Of a DNA stretch of 55,591 bases, positions 24,824-34,315 are shown piece by piece. The notes below the pieces were generated by a model that saw nothing but the letters and a program-made list of their open reading frames with translations, made no database searches and had not been told where the DNA came from. This DNA comes from Candidatus Gastranaerophilales bacterium. GTDB lineage: Bacteria; Cyanobacteriota; Vampirovibrionia; Gastranaerophilales; Gastranaerophilaceae. Location: NCBI GenBank assembly GCA_944324865.1, contig CALUXW010000008.1, positions 1 through 55,591 on the forward strand, read 5' to 3'. Numbering within the stretch: the first letter of the stretch is position 1; the number at the start of each line of letters is the position of its first letter. A program made the translations under genes and the position numbers.

Positions 24824-26884
24824 TTACAGGTACTGAAAATCGCAAACTTTTGAAAATCTTTCTTTTAATAAATTTAAAAGAGCTATTCTATTGTTTTTGA
24901 TTTTTTCATCTTTATCCATAACTAAAACCTTATCAAAAAAGTCATCTATTGGTACTATCAAACTTTCAAGGCTTTGAGTGTACTGTCTTATATCTTTTTC
25001 ATTTATGTTTTGTTTTAAAATTGCATCGTACAATGCTTTTTCTTCATTAAGTATAAAAAGATTTTTATCAACTTGCGAAAAAGTTTTGTCTTTTGTAATT
25101 TTTAAGATTCTATTTGCAGCTTGTGCAAGCTTTATAAAGTTTTCTTTTTGTACTTCTTCTTTTATAAACTGTGCTCTTGCTAAAAATTCATCTGTGTTTT
25201 TTAGGGGATTGCACACTGTACTTGCTTTTAAAATGTTCTGAGTGTAGTCCTTTTCGTACATTATTGTGAGTCTGTTTAAAATAAAATCGTAAACATCTTG
25301 TTTGGTGTCATTTTCAAGAGCAATGTTGAAATCATGAGAAATTGTATTTAATGAGTAGTCAATAAGTGCTTTTAAATCAAGTTTTAAATTGTTGCTAATT
25401 ACTGTTCTTAAAATACCAATTGCTGCACGTCTTGCGCCGAGAGGGTCATTTGAGCCCGTGGGTCGCTTTTTTTTCATTTTGCCTTGAGTTGAGATAAAAA
25501 GTGCACATATGGTGTCAATTTTGTCTGCTATTGAAACTATCTGCCCTTCAATTTTTGAAGGTGTTTCGCTATATGCACTCAAAGGAAAATAATGCTCTTT
25601 TATTGCAAGTGCCACATTTTCTTTTTCGCCAGATTTTAATGCATAGTTTTCGCCGATGAATCCTTGAAGTTCGGTAAATTCGAATACTAATCGAGTGCTT
25701 AAATCTGCTTTTGAAAGTTTTGCTGCGCGCAATATATCTCTGTCATCAATTTCAAGTTGTTGGCAAATATTTTGGCAAAGTTTTATAATTCTTTGTGTTT
25801 TATCGAAAAGCGTTCCAAGACCTTTTTGAAAAGTCATACCTTTTAAGGATTCAACTTTATCTTCAAGTGGAGTTTTCGTATCTTCTTTGTAGAAGAAAAT
25901 ACCATCTTCCAGTCTTGCACTTACAACTCTTTGGTTACCTGCTTTAATGTTATCCATAGATTCTTTGTCAGTGCCTACAAAATTTGCCATGGTAATAAAG
26001 TGATTAGATAATTTTCCCTCTTTTTGCCACAAGGGGAAATATCTTTGATGTTTAGACATGACTGTTGTAGTTACAATATCTGGAATTTCAAGATATTTTT
26101 TGTCAAAATCACAAAGAACAGGTATGGGGTATTCTGTAATATAGGTGACTTCATCGACAAGATCGTCCAGGTTTTCAAATTTTATAACCGAATTAACATC
26201 CAATGCACAATTTGTCGCACTTTGTACAATGGTTTTTTTTCTTTCTTCAACATTTACAATTACATTTGCTTTCCTGATTTCATCAGTATATGTTTTTGCA
26301 TTTGTAATTGTTACATCTTTATTTTGTGAAAATCTATGTCCTTGCGTTTTGTTAGTTGACGTTTTGTCCAGTACTTTGAGAGGTAAAATTTGATTATTAT
26401 AAAGTGCAACAATGTTTTCAATAGGTCTTGAAAACTTCTCATCGTGGTTACCCCAACGCATAAAATGTGGCCCTTGAAGCTTAAAGATAATACGCTCAAC
26501 ATTTTCACTTAAAATTTCTTTTGTACTTTTACCTTTGATTTCAATTTTTGCCCATATATAATTATCTTTTTTATATAGCTCTTTTTCAGTTATATTATTT
26601 TTCTTTGCAAAACCCAGGGCTGCAGATGAATAATTTCCGTTTTCGTTAAGGGCAATATTTAATACGGGTCCGCGTAATTCTTTGAATATATCTTTTTGTT
26701 TGTCTGTTAAATCAAAGATAGCAACAACAAGGCGTCTTGGGGTTGCCTGTACATCTATTTTTTTATATTCAATTCCATATTCTTGAAACAACTTTTCAAA
26801 TGCATCCTTAAGTTGCTTTTGTGCATCAGGTATAAATTTATACGGAAGTTCTTGTACTAATATTTCTAATAAAAAATCACTCAT
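24824..26884 (-). CDS. glyS: glycyl-tRNA synthetase beta subunit
   Basis: Pairs with GlyQ to charge tRNA-Gly in bacteria with the alpha2beta2 enzyme. The 686-aa protein starts MSDFLLEILVQELPYKFIPDA, has ATPRRLVVAI, the fragment VTTTVMSKHQRYFPL, KGMTFQKGLGTLFDKTQRI, SKADLSTRLVFEFTELQGFIGENYA and SNDPLGARRAAIGILR, and ends in the anticodon-binding helical domain. glyQ is not in the window. There is no Shine-Dalgarno. A promoter with -10 TAGAAT ends exactly 6 bases before the ATG (see the promoter entry), so the mRNA may be leaderless. Confidence 0.95.
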   Translation of the reverse strand: MSDFLLEILVQELPYKFIPDAQKQLKDAFEKLFQEYGIEYKKIDVQATPRRLVVAIFDLTDKQKDIFKELRGPVLNIALNENGNYSSAALGFAKKNNITEKELYKKDNYIWAKIEIKGKSTKEILSENVERIIFKLQGPHFMRWGNHDEKFSRPIENIVALYNNQILPLKVLDKTSTNKTQGHRFSQNKDVTITNAKTYTDEIRKANVIVNVEERKKTIVQSATNCALDVNSVIKFENLDDLVDEVTYITEYPIPVLCDFDKKYLEIPDIVTTTVMSKHQRYFPLWQKEGKLSNHFITMANFVGTDKESMDNIKAGNQRVVSARLEDGIFFYKEDTKTPLEDKVESLKGMTFQKGLGTLFDKTQRIIKLCQNICQQLEIDDRDILRAAKLSKADLSTRLVFEFTELQGFIGENYALKSGEKENVALAIKEHYFPLSAYSETPSKIEGQIVSIADKIDTICALFISTQGKMKKKRPTGSNDPLGARRAAIGILRTVISNNLKLDLKALIDYSLNTISHDFNIALENDTKQDVYDFILNRLTIMYEKDYTQNILKASTVCNPLKNTDEFLARAQFIKEEVQKENFIKLAQAANRILKITKDKTFSQVDKNLFILNEEKALYDAILKQNINEKDIRQYTQSLESLIVPIDDFFDKVLVMDKDEKIKNNRIALLNLLKERFSKVCDFQYL

Positions 26885-26890
26885 AGTTTA

Positions 26891-26920
26891 ATTCTATTAC
26901 AAAAGAAAGCTTAAAAGCAA
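26891..26920 (-). promoter_or_regulatory. glyS promoter, leaderless geometry
   Basis: On the minus strand TTGCTT (26915-26920), 18 bases, TAGAAT (26891-26896), then 6 bases to the ATG. Transcription from +7 would begin at the A of the start codon. A TTAAGAAATATTAAG site (26924-26938) lies just upstream of the -35. Confidence 0.5.
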
Positions 26921-26923
26921 TAT

Positions 26924-26938
26924 TTAAGAAATATTAAG
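26924..26938. promoter_or_regulatory. third copy of the TTAAGAAATATTAAG motif
   Basis: Located in the divergent glyS/27014 gap, immediately beyond the glyS -35. TTAAGA is repeated with a 10-base period, as in response-regulator sites. It matches both arms of the inverted repeat at 13177-13234. Confidence 0.45.
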
Positions 26939-27013
26939 ATTTGTTTATCTTATTTATAAATGTTGAAATAATGTTGATTATGTGTCATTTTATTAATTGA
27001 GAGGAAAGTTTTA

Positions 27014-28546
27014 ATGTCGCAATTTAACGATGCAATATTAAAAATTAATGAGGATCAGGCAAATTACGCAAGAAAAATAAGTGCCAGAATGACCCAGCCG
27101 TTGATTAGACGCAAGGGTTTAATTGACATTTTGGGAATAATGTGCGCTGTTGACTATTTTAAAAATTGTGGCTTTAAGGTTAATAACTCAAGAAGTTTGC
27201 ACAGAATCGCAGAAATTTTTGAAGAATTTAAAATAAGTGATATTTATATTAATAATCACAGGATAGATATTATTTCACGTTTTCGTGATGATAAGATAAA
27301 AATACCCTCTATTCATAAGCAATACGGTTGTCAGCCTGATTTTTACGTCGTGGTTGATCTTGGAGAAAGACTAAAAGAGGCAAAAGTTTTAGGTTATTTT
27401 AAAGCATCCGATGTTGCTTTTTTGAATTTTTCAGGTGAGTATACTGAAGTTGATGATATTTATCTAAAAAGCATAAGAGCACTTTTTCTTGAATTAAAAA
27501 AACCGGCATGCCCAAAACAAATTTTAGGTAAACATCTTGATTGCATGTCATTGTTTTTAAGATTTATTGATAAAGAGCTTGCATCAGGAAATAAAAAGCT
27601 TTTGATTCAACATCTTGTTAGTTGCCCTGCTTGTACAAAAAAACTTGCTGATGTTTTAGATTTTAACAGAACAGTTAGAGCAATACCAAATGTTAATGAA
27701 TTAATTACAAGTGATTATGTAAAATCAGGTAGAGAAGAAGATGAGATATTTGCTTCTTTTAAAAAAACTTCAATGCGTGCAAAGAAAAACGCCTTACCAA
27801 AAATTGTTAAGAAAAATATTCAACAATCTGAGCCAATACTTGAAGAACCTAAAGAAATAGATACACAAAAATACGAAAACATAATCGATGGTATTTTTGA
27901 TGATATTGAAAAAATTGAACCATCAAAATTAAGTATTATTTTAGCAAGTCGCAAGAAAAAAATATTTATAACTGCGGTGGTATTTTTGCTTTTTTTGTTT
28001 TCAAGTTTACTTATTGCATTTAAAAATTCTAATTCCAATATCTCTTCGATTTCAGATATAGACAATGAAAATGTACAAGATTCTGCCTATATCGCACAAC
28101 AAAGGAGCGAGTTTGCATCTTCTCACAGTTTGCCGCAAGAAGTTTACGGAGTAGGTAATTTGGCTGATTATTCACAGGCAGCTCAAACAACCGGGGAGCC
28201 ATTAGTTGCAACAATAAATAAAATTTCTTGGGAAGTTCCTGAAAATATTGCAAACAAGTCAAATTATACAAGGTTTTTGCAACTTGTTGGCAAAAATGTT
28301 AAATTAAACCTTCAAAACGATTTGCTTCTTTCAAATGATTTTGCAAAAAATAACGTTATAAGATTAAGTATCAGGATTGCAAGCAGTGGTGAAGTTATAG
28401 GAATGAAAATACTTCAAAGTTCAGGTTCTGCGCCCATTGACGATATAATTAAAAAAAGCGTGTCTGAAACTTTACAATATATGAAACCGCCATCTCATGG
28501 TATAATTTCTCGTCCTTTGGAGGTAACACTTGTAATTAGCCTCTAA
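27014..28546 (+). CDS. membrane protein with anti-sigma-type zinc finger and TonB-like C-terminus
   Basis: A 510-aa modular protein. Residues 1-165 form a folded cytoplasmic domain (RKGLIDILGIMCAVDYFKNCGF... CQPDFYVVVDLGERLKEAKVLGYF) that distantly recalls cyanobacterial DUF1822, a low-confidence guess. Residues ~170-230 look like a zf-HC2 anti-sigma zinc finger, with Cys in HLDCMSLFL, then IQHLVSCPACTKKL giving H-x3-C-x2-C. A linker follows, then one membrane helix (FITAVVFLLFLFSSLLIAF, about 315-333). A low-complexity spacer leads to a C-terminal ~80-residue module (VIRLSIRIASSGEVIGMKILQSSGS... RPLEVTLVISL) with the VxV.I...G.V...I..SSG pattern of TonB C-terminal domains. GAGAGGAAAG precedes the ATG. 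It reads as an envelope sensor. Confidence 0.7.
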   Translation: MSQFNDAILKINEDQANYARKISARMTQPLIRRKGLIDILGIMCAVDYFKNCGFKVNNSRSLHRIAEIFEEFKISDIYINNHRIDIISRFRDDKIKIPSIHKQYGCQPDFYVVVDLGERLKEAKVLGYFKASDVAFLNFSGEYTEVDDIYLKSIRALFLELKKPACPKQILGKHLDCMSLFLRFIDKELASGNKKLLIQHLVSCPACTKKLADVLDFNRTVRAIPNVNELITSDYVKSGREEDEIFASFKKTSMRAKKNALPKIVKKNIQQSEPILEEPKEIDTQKYENIIDGIFDDIEKIEPSKLSIILASRKKKIFITAVVFLLFLFSSLLIAFKNSNSNISSISDIDNENVQDSAYIAQQRSEFASSHSLPQEVYGVGNLADYSQAAQTTGEPLVATINKISWEVPENIANKSNYTRFLQLVGKNVKLNLQNDLLLSNDFAKNNVIRLSIRIASSGEVIGMKILQSSGSAPIDDIIKKSVSETLQYMKPPSHGIISRPLEVTLVISL

Positions 28547-30965
28547 AAACATTGTGTTTGAGTATTTCTTCTCTTAGTCCCTTAAAATCTTCTATATTAT
28601 GATTTTTAACAAAATCAAGTGCGTATGCACGTGCTTTTTCAAGTATTTCTATATCATTTACAATATCTGCAAGCCCAAAATCTGCAATACCACTTTGTCT
28701 TGTACCTAAAAATTCTCCAGGGCCTCTTAGTTCTAAATCCTTTTGAGCTATAATGAATCCATTATTGGTTTGAGTCATTATTTTTAATCTATTCCTTACT
28801 TGTTTTGATGCAGATGTGCTGACAAGTATGCAGTAAGATTGTTTATCATTTCTGCCTACTCGACCTCTTAATTGATGGAGTTGGGATAAACCAAATCTTT
28901 CTGCATTTTCTATAATCATAACAGTTGAGTTTGGTACGTCTACACCAACTTCTACAACTGTTGTAGATACCAAAATATCAAATTTTTTTTCTTTGAAATC
29001 AAGCATAACTTGTTCTTTTTCTTCAGCTTTTAATTTTCCGTGCAAGAGTCCTATTTTATAATCTTTAAATTCTCCTGATTGTAGTTTTTGTGCTTCTTGT
29101 GTTGCGTTCTTTGCGCTGATTGCTTCACTCTCATCAATTAACGGGTAGACAATATATGCCTGGTGCCCTTTTGATATTTGATCTTTTATTAAGTTGTAAG
29201 CTTCTTTCCTTCCTTGTGCTCCAACTAACGTTGTTATAATGGGTAGTCTTCCTTTTGGTAGTTCGTCAATTGTAGTTATGTCTAAGTCACCATGCATAGT
29301 GAGGGCAAGTGTTCTTGGAATTGGAGTTGCTGTCATTGTGAGCATTTGAGGATATCTGCCTTTTGTTAAAAGCTTTGATCGTTGCTTTACTCCAAACCTG
29401 TGCTGCTCATCAATAACTACTGCTCCAAGGTTATTAAACTCTACTCCTTCCTGAATAAGGGCATGTGTACCAATTGCAATGTGCATTTGCCCATTCTTGA
29501 GTGATGTTAGCATTTCGTTACGAATTTTTGTACCATGTTTACCCAAAAATAATCCTACACTTATATTTAAGGGGGTAAGCCAATTGATGAAATTTTTATA
29601 ATGTTGTGTTGCAAGAATTTCAGTAGGTGCCATGATTGCACCCTGATAACCGTTTTCTATTGCACAAAGCAACATAATGCAAGCTACTACAGTTTTACCG
29701 CTTCCAACATCTCCTTGTAAAAGTCTTTGCATTGGTTCTTTTGAATTTAAATCATTTGTAATTTCTTCAACTGCGTTTTTTTGTGCAGTAGTGAGCTCAA
29801 AAGGTAAATTTTCTATAAATTTTCTGACAAGTCCGTCACGTTTAATTTTTAATTGTATTGAGGTATTTTTTTTATTTGCTTCTCGAATAAGTGCAAGATT
29901 TAACTGTAGGGTAAAAAGCTCATTAAATACTATTGAATATCTTGCTCTATCAGCTTCTTCACGTGTTTTTGGAAGATGTATTTTTCTTATTGCTTCATTT
30001 CTTTCCATAAGGTTTAATTCTTTTTTAATATATTGAGGTATTGGATCTTCTATTTTTAAACAGTATTTGTCTATTGCACTTTTAATTGCGTTACATAAGG
30101 TTTTAGAGTTTAAATTTTCAGTTAAGGGATAGATTGGAACTATTTTCCCACTACTTATTAGTTCGTCGTCTTCATAACAAAAATCACAAGTCATAACTTG
30201 TATGTCAGGTTTGTCTATTGTTATTTTATTTGTATAAGAATCTCTTTTTACTGTACCAAACACCAAAACACTGGATCCTTGCGGATATTGTGCTTTGTAT
30301 CTTTCTAACATTTTTCTGTTTTTTAGTTTATAAAAAAAACTTAAAGTAATTTCGCCACTGCCGTCACTTATTAGAATATTTAGCACTGTTAATTTTCTAT
30401 GAGTTGTATATGCGCTTACTTTTTTAATGGTTGCAAAAACACTTACTTGTTGAGATAATTTTAAATTTGCAATTTTTACACGACCCTGATAATCTACATA
30501 TCTTTTTGGGTAGTATTCAAGTAAGTCTTTTACTGTATAAATTCCGAGTTTTTTAAAAAGAGGTGCTGTTTTTGGACCGACTCCTTTTACAAATTGTATA
30601 TCAATTTCTGAAATATCCTTGCTGTATGGTTTTTTTGTTTCAGGTACGTCTTCTTTTTTTGGTATTCTTACTTGTGGTTTTATTAATTTTTGAAAATATG
30701 CAAAAGTTTCTAAAAGCAGTTCTATTGAATACATTCTTGCGCAAACAGAATCTATTTGATATTGTTCAAAATGTGCAATTAATTTTTCAACTCTGTGTCT
30801 TTCGGTTTTATTGATTTTTTTAAGAACAGTATACAGAGTGGTTAGAATGAATTTTGAAAAATTGGTTTTTTTCCCTACAAAATCGATATATTTATGTTCA
30901 ATTTCAATTTTGCATGAAGCAATTATCTTTTTATAAATTTCATCAAAACTTGAGAATTTGTCCAT
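28536..30965 (-). CDS. recG: ATP-dependent DNA helicase RecG
   Basis: Drives branch migration and fork regression. The 809-aa protein has an extra N-terminal ~110 residues of helical character (seen in some lineages), a helix-hairpin-helix-like VKGVGPKTAPLFKKLGI, the wedge OB-fold (VSVFATIKKVSAYTTHRKL...), Walker A LLQGDVGSGKTVVA, DEQHRFG (DExH motif II), TATPIPRTLAL and the C-terminal helicase half with VSTTVVEVGVDVPNSTVMIIENAERFGLSQLHQLRGRVGR. Complete. Its stop overlaps the end of the convergent 27014 gene by 11 bases. It is preceded by the cyclase gene with 8 bases between. Confidence 0.96.
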   Translation of the reverse strand: MDKFSSFDEIYKKIIASCKIEIEHKYIDFVGKKTNFSKFILTTLYTVLKKINKTERHRVEKLIAHFEQYQIDSVCARMYSIELLLETFAYFQKLIKPQVRIPKKEDVPETKKPYSKDISEIDIQFVKGVGPKTAPLFKKLGIYTVKDLLEYYPKRYVDYQGRVKIANLKLSQQVSVFATIKKVSAYTTHRKLTVLNILISDGSGEITLSFFYKLKNRKMLERYKAQYPQGSSVLVFGTVKRDSYTNKITIDKPDIQVMTCDFCYEDDELISSGKIVPIYPLTENLNSKTLCNAIKSAIDKYCLKIEDPIPQYIKKELNLMERNEAIRKIHLPKTREEADRARYSIVFNELFTLQLNLALIREANKKNTSIQLKIKRDGLVRKFIENLPFELTTAQKNAVEEITNDLNSKEPMQRLLQGDVGSGKTVVACIMLLCAIENGYQGAIMAPTEILATQHYKNFINWLTPLNISVGLFLGKHGTKIRNEMLTSLKNGQMHIAIGTHALIQEGVEFNNLGAVVIDEQHRFGVKQRSKLLTKGRYPQMLTMTATPIPRTLALTMHGDLDITTIDELPKGRLPIITTLVGAQGRKEAYNLIKDQISKGHQAYIVYPLIDESEAISAKNATQEAQKLQSGEFKDYKIGLLHGKLKAEEKEQVMLDFKEKKFDILVSTTVVEVGVDVPNSTVMIIENAERFGLSQLHQLRGRVGRNDKQSYCILVSTSASKQVRNRLKIMTQTNNGFIIAQKDLELRGPGEFLGTRQSGIADFGLADIVNDIEILEKARAYALDFVKNHNIEDFKGLREEILKHNVFRG

Positions 30966-30973
30966 AAAAATAA

Positions 30974-32926
30974 TTATACATTAAGGAGTCTTAAAACCTC
31001 GTAAATGTTAATTTTTTTTGCTTTACCACGTATAGAAACTTCTCTTATTTTAATTACATCAACATGTTTTTGAACTTGTTCAAAGGTTTCCTGACTTATT
31101 AAAAATTTTGTGCGGTATACTTTGTTGTAGTTTTCAATTCTTGATGCGGTGTTAACAGTGTCACCAATGACTGTATATTCTAAGCGTTCTTCTGAGCCTA
31201 TGTTTCCAACAAAGGCTTCTCCTGTGCAAATTCCAACCCCTATTTCTATTTTTGGTTTACCTTCTTCAAGCCATTTTTCTTGTAACTGCTTAACTTTTTT
31301 AAGCATGGAATTTGCACAAGTTACTGCACTTAGCGCATGGTTGTTATTTTTTATAGGTTCTCCGAATACTGCAAGTACTGCATCTCCCATAAATTTATTT
31401 AAAATACCCTTATGTTCTTCTATGATTGGTACCATTGCAGTAAAATATTCGTTTAAAATTTTTGTTACTTCTTCGGCGCTTAATTTTTCACTTATTGATG
31501 TAAATCCTCTGATATCCGCAAATAATACCGTTACATTTGCTCTTTTTCCTCCAAGTTTAACTGAGTCAATATTGTCTACTACATTCTTCATAACGTCTTT
31601 TGAAAGGTATTTGCCCATTGCTGATTGAATTTTCTCTTTTTTTCTTCCTTCAAGTAAGTATCTGTATAAATATGCACAACCCATTGCAAATAGTATGAAA
31701 ATTTCGGGCAAGATGAGATTTATTGTGACTTTATTACTATACATAAAAAATGCAAATATTAAATACATAAACATAAGACAAGCGCAGGATAATATTGCAA
31801 CAGGAATTGGTAAAGTGCATATAAGTACAAATGCTGTAATAAAAACTAATACAACGTTTAAAATATTATACAAGTCGCTTGTATTTCTATAAAATTCGTT
31901 ATTAATTATATTGTCGAGATTTGTTGCTTGAATATCTACACCGGAGAATGTATCTGAAACAGGTGTTCTTTTAATGTCTTGTAAAGCTTGTGCGTTTGCA
32001 TTTGCACCTACAAAGACGATTTTATCTTTGAATATGCTGCTGTCAAGTATTGGTTTTTCACCATTTTTAATTGCATAAAGAGATTCTATAACGTCCGATG
32101 CGGATATTTTTTGATGCGAGTACAGTTCATCATCTGTTTTGTAAAAGTATATATTGGAGTATGCAACTCCATTTTTATTTATAATGGGCATTTTTAACGA
32201 ATATTTATTGTTTTTTGCAAGTAAATATTTGTCTGTTAAAACAAAGTGATTAATTCCTGTGTGTTTTGAATACATTAAAAGCCCTAATGAGGGGTATAAT
32301 TTTCCTTTATAATTTATAATTTGATCAATTTTTCTTATATATCCGTCACTATCCATATTTGTGTTGACAGAACCAAGATTTTTTATGTTAATTAAATAAT
32401 CTTTTTGAAATGAACTGAAACTTTTATAGTTACTTATTTGTTTATTTTTTTTGCTTCTTTTGTCTTCAATTTGAATATTATTTTTTTCAAAAAGTAATTT
32501 TTCATAAAATTTTTCATTAGAATTTTTAAAAGGCATGTTGCTAAAGCCTACACCTGCGCTTAGTTTGTCTATTTTTCCTATTTGTTTAAAAAAGTCATTA
32601 TCTGATTTAGGATCTTCTAAATCAGGTGCTACTATAATTGCATCATAACCTATTTGTTTTGCTTTTGTATGATTTACGATATATTCGAAAATTTCTCCAT
32701 ATCTTGTTCTTTTCCAGGGCCAACGGCCAAGCTTGTGCAATGATTTGTCATCTATCACAATGAGCATGATGTCATCTGATGATTTTGCATTTTGGGTTGT
32801 CATTTTGACCAGAAAATTGTATGATTTTGGTTCAAATATTGCAATGCCTATTATGTATACTATAAAAAATATTAGTATTGAGGAAAATGCTAATAGTATT
32901 AATGATTTGTTATGTGAAATTTTCAT
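30974..32926 (-). CDS. CHASE2-domain adenylate cyclase (class III)
   Basis: A 650-aa membrane sensor likely making cAMP. An N-terminal membrane helix is followed by an extracytoplasmic CHASE2 domain (residues ~35-340) with IMLIVIDDKSLHKLGRWPWKRTRYGEI and IGYDAIIVAPDLEDP. Two or three more helices follow near 355-425, then the class III cyclase domain with metal-binding FADIRGFTS and GDAVLAVFGEP. NKFMGD carries the adenine-type Lys, and IGDTVNTASRIE carries the transition-state Asn and Arg. This organisation is very common in cyanobacteria. No Shine-Dalgarno is present: TAAAAT lies exactly 6 bases before the ATG. The ligand is unknown. recG follows 8 bases later. Confidence 0.92.
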   Translation of the reverse strand: MKISHNKSLILLAFSSILIFFIVYIIGIAIFEPKSYNFLVKMTTQNAKSSDDIMLIVIDDKSLHKLGRWPWKRTRYGEIFEYIVNHTKAKQIGYDAIIVAPDLEDPKSDNDFFKQIGKIDKLSAGVGFSNMPFKNSNEKFYEKLLFEKNNIQIEDKRSKKNKQISNYKSFSSFQKDYLINIKNLGSVNTNMDSDGYIRKIDQIINYKGKLYPSLGLLMYSKHTGINHFVLTDKYLLAKNNKYSLKMPIINKNGVAYSNIYFYKTDDELYSHQKISASDVIESLYAIKNGEKPILDSSIFKDKIVFVGANANAQALQDIKRTPVSDTFSGVDIQATNLDNIINNEFYRNTSDLYNILNVVLVFITAFVLICTLPIPVAILSCACLMFMYLIFAFFMYSNKVTINLILPEIFILFAMGCAYLYRYLLEGRKKEKIQSAMGKYLSKDVMKNVVDNIDSVKLGGKRANVTVLFADIRGFTSISEKLSAEEVTKILNEYFTAMVPIIEEHKGILNKFMGDAVLAVFGEPIKNNNHALSAVTCANSMLKKVKQLQEKWLEEGKPKIEIGVGICTGEAFVGNIGSEERLEYTVIGDTVNTASRIENYNKVYRTKFLISQETFEQVQKHVDVIKIREVSIRGKAKKINIYEVLRLLNV

Positions 32927-32932
32927 TTACAC

Positions 32933-32961
32933 ATTTTACTTTATAAGGTTTAAAAATAAAA
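32933..32961 (-). promoter_or_regulatory. cyclase promoter, leaderless geometry
   Basis: On the minus strand TTTTAT (32956-32961), 17 bases, TAAAAT (32933-32938), 6 bases, ATG. Confidence 0.4.
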
Positions 32962-32994
32962 TACATAATTAATATGGGATTTATAAATAAAATT

Positions 32995-33023
32995 TTGGAA
33001 ATTAAAAAATAGTTTGTTATAAT
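32995..33023 (+). promoter_or_regulatory. ctpA promoter
   Basis: TTGGAA (32995-33000), 17 bases, and a perfect TATAAT (33018-33023). It is followed by AGAGGAGAG, a strong ribosome site, before the ATG at 33045. Confidence 0.8.
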
Positions 33024-33044
33024 ATCTACTAAAGAGGAGAGATT

Positions 33045-34292
33045 ATGAAAGATATATTGAAAAGGTTGTCAATATTTGTTTTAATGTTTGGGCTTTTTTA
33101 TGTGAGCTCATTTATGAATCCTGTTTTGGCGCAAACACCACAAACGCTTTATGACAGAGCATGGAAACTTGTTAACTCTAAATTTGTTGATCAAACAAAC
33201 AATGAACAAGACTGGTCAAGGTGGCGTCATCGTTATGACAGTGTTATAAAGGATGATGAAGATGCTTATGTTGCAATAGAAACAATGGTGTCTAGCTTAA
33301 ATGATGTTTATACAAAATTTTTAAATCCAAAAGATTTCAAAGAAGAAAATGAATCAATCCAAGGTTCTCTACAAGGTATCGGAGTTCAAATCGGTGTGCG
33401 TGACGGCAAATTATTAGTAATTGCACCTATAGAAGATACACCCGGTGAGCGTGCAGGTTTAAAAGCCGAAGATGAAATCCTTGAAATAAATGGTAAAAGT
33501 ACAAAAGGTATAACTGTTGATGCTGCTGCCGAGCAGATAAGAGGGCCTGAAGGTACCCAGGTTACCCTCCTTGTTAAAAGAGGAAAAGAACCGGCTAAAA
33601 CTTATAAAATAACAAGAGAAAAAATAGAGATTAAATCTGTGTCTACCAAGGCTCCTGAATTTGTAAAAATCCCGGATAATATAGGTTATATTCGATTGAG
33701 TTCTTTTATAAGCAGAAATGCGACCTCAGAATTTGAACAGGCATTAATTGAAAATTGTGATAAAGACGGATTAATTATTGATTTACGTTCTAATCCTGGC
33801 GGGTTGCTTACAAACGCAATATATATTGCAGATATGCTTCTGGATTCAAGAGTAATAGTATCTACCGTAGATAGAGAGGGCTATAAGGATACTACTCGTG
33901 CAACTCAAAGGGTTTTAACAAATCAACCTATCGTAATAATTATAAACGGGGGTTCTGCTTCGGCAAGTGAAATTCTGAGCGGTGCTTTGAAAGATAATAA
34001 AAGGGCCGTAATTGTAGGAAAAAAATCTTTTGGGAAAGGACTTGTTCAAGAAATTAACAGACTTCCCGGTGGTTCGGCCATGCATATTACAATTCAAAAA
34101 TATTTAACACCAAGTGGGGTTGATATCAATAAAAAAGGCATCAAGCCGGATTTTGAAGTAGATTTGACAGAGGAGGACGTAAAAAAAGAACGTGACCCTC
34201 AATTAGCAAAAGCAATCGAAATTTTATGCGATCATAGTGTTGCAAAAGAAGAAAATATCCAAAAGGATGGAATAAAAGTATACATAAAATAA
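33045..34292 (+). CDS. ctpA: carboxy-terminal processing peptidase (S41)
   Basis: A secreted or membrane-anchored serine protease that trims C-termini of envelope proteins. A signal sequence (LSIFVLMFGLFYVSSFMNPVLA, residues 8-29) precedes the mature part. A PDZ domain at about 105-180 (GIGVQIGV...ERAGLKAEDEILEING) precedes the catalytic core, where the Ser/Lys dyad should be Ser-306 (NGGSASASEI) and Lys-331 (KSFGKGLVQE), 25 residues apart. Length (415 aa) is typical of bacterial and cyanobacterial CtpA. It is transcribed alone from a good promoter and closed by a terminator. Confidence 0.95.
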   Translation: MKDILKRLSIFVLMFGLFYVSSFMNPVLAQTPQTLYDRAWKLVNSKFVDQTNNEQDWSRWRHRYDSVIKDDEDAYVAIETMVSSLNDVYTKFLNPKDFKEENESIQGSLQGIGVQIGVRDGKLLVIAPIEDTPGERAGLKAEDEILEINGKSTKGITVDAAAEQIRGPEGTQVTLLVKRGKEPAKTYKITREKIEIKSVSTKAPEFVKIPDNIGYIRLSSFISRNATSEFEQALIENCDKDGLIIDLRSNPGGLLTNAIYIADMLLDSRVIVSTVDREGYKDTTRATQRVLTNQPIVIIINGGSASASEILSGALKDNKRAVIVGKKSFGKGLVQEINRLPGGSAMHITIQKYLTPSGVDINKKGIKPDFEVDLTEEDVKKERDPQLAKAIEILCDHSVAKEENIQKDGIKVYIK

Positions 34293-34315
34293 AAACCCGC
34301 ATTAAGCGGGTTTTT
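34291..34315. terminator. bidirectional terminator ctpA / UPF0210 operon
   Basis: AAAAACCCGC (34291-34300), 5-base loop ATTAA, GCGGGTTTTT (34306-34315). Symmetric A and T tracts let it serve ctpA on the plus strand and the convergent operon ending at 34314 on the minus strand. Confidence 0.92.

Noticed and set aside
31149..31628. 159-codon plus-strand frame inside the cyclase gene
   Set aside because: It is antisense to the conserved cyclase domain; an open antisense frame arises from codon bias.
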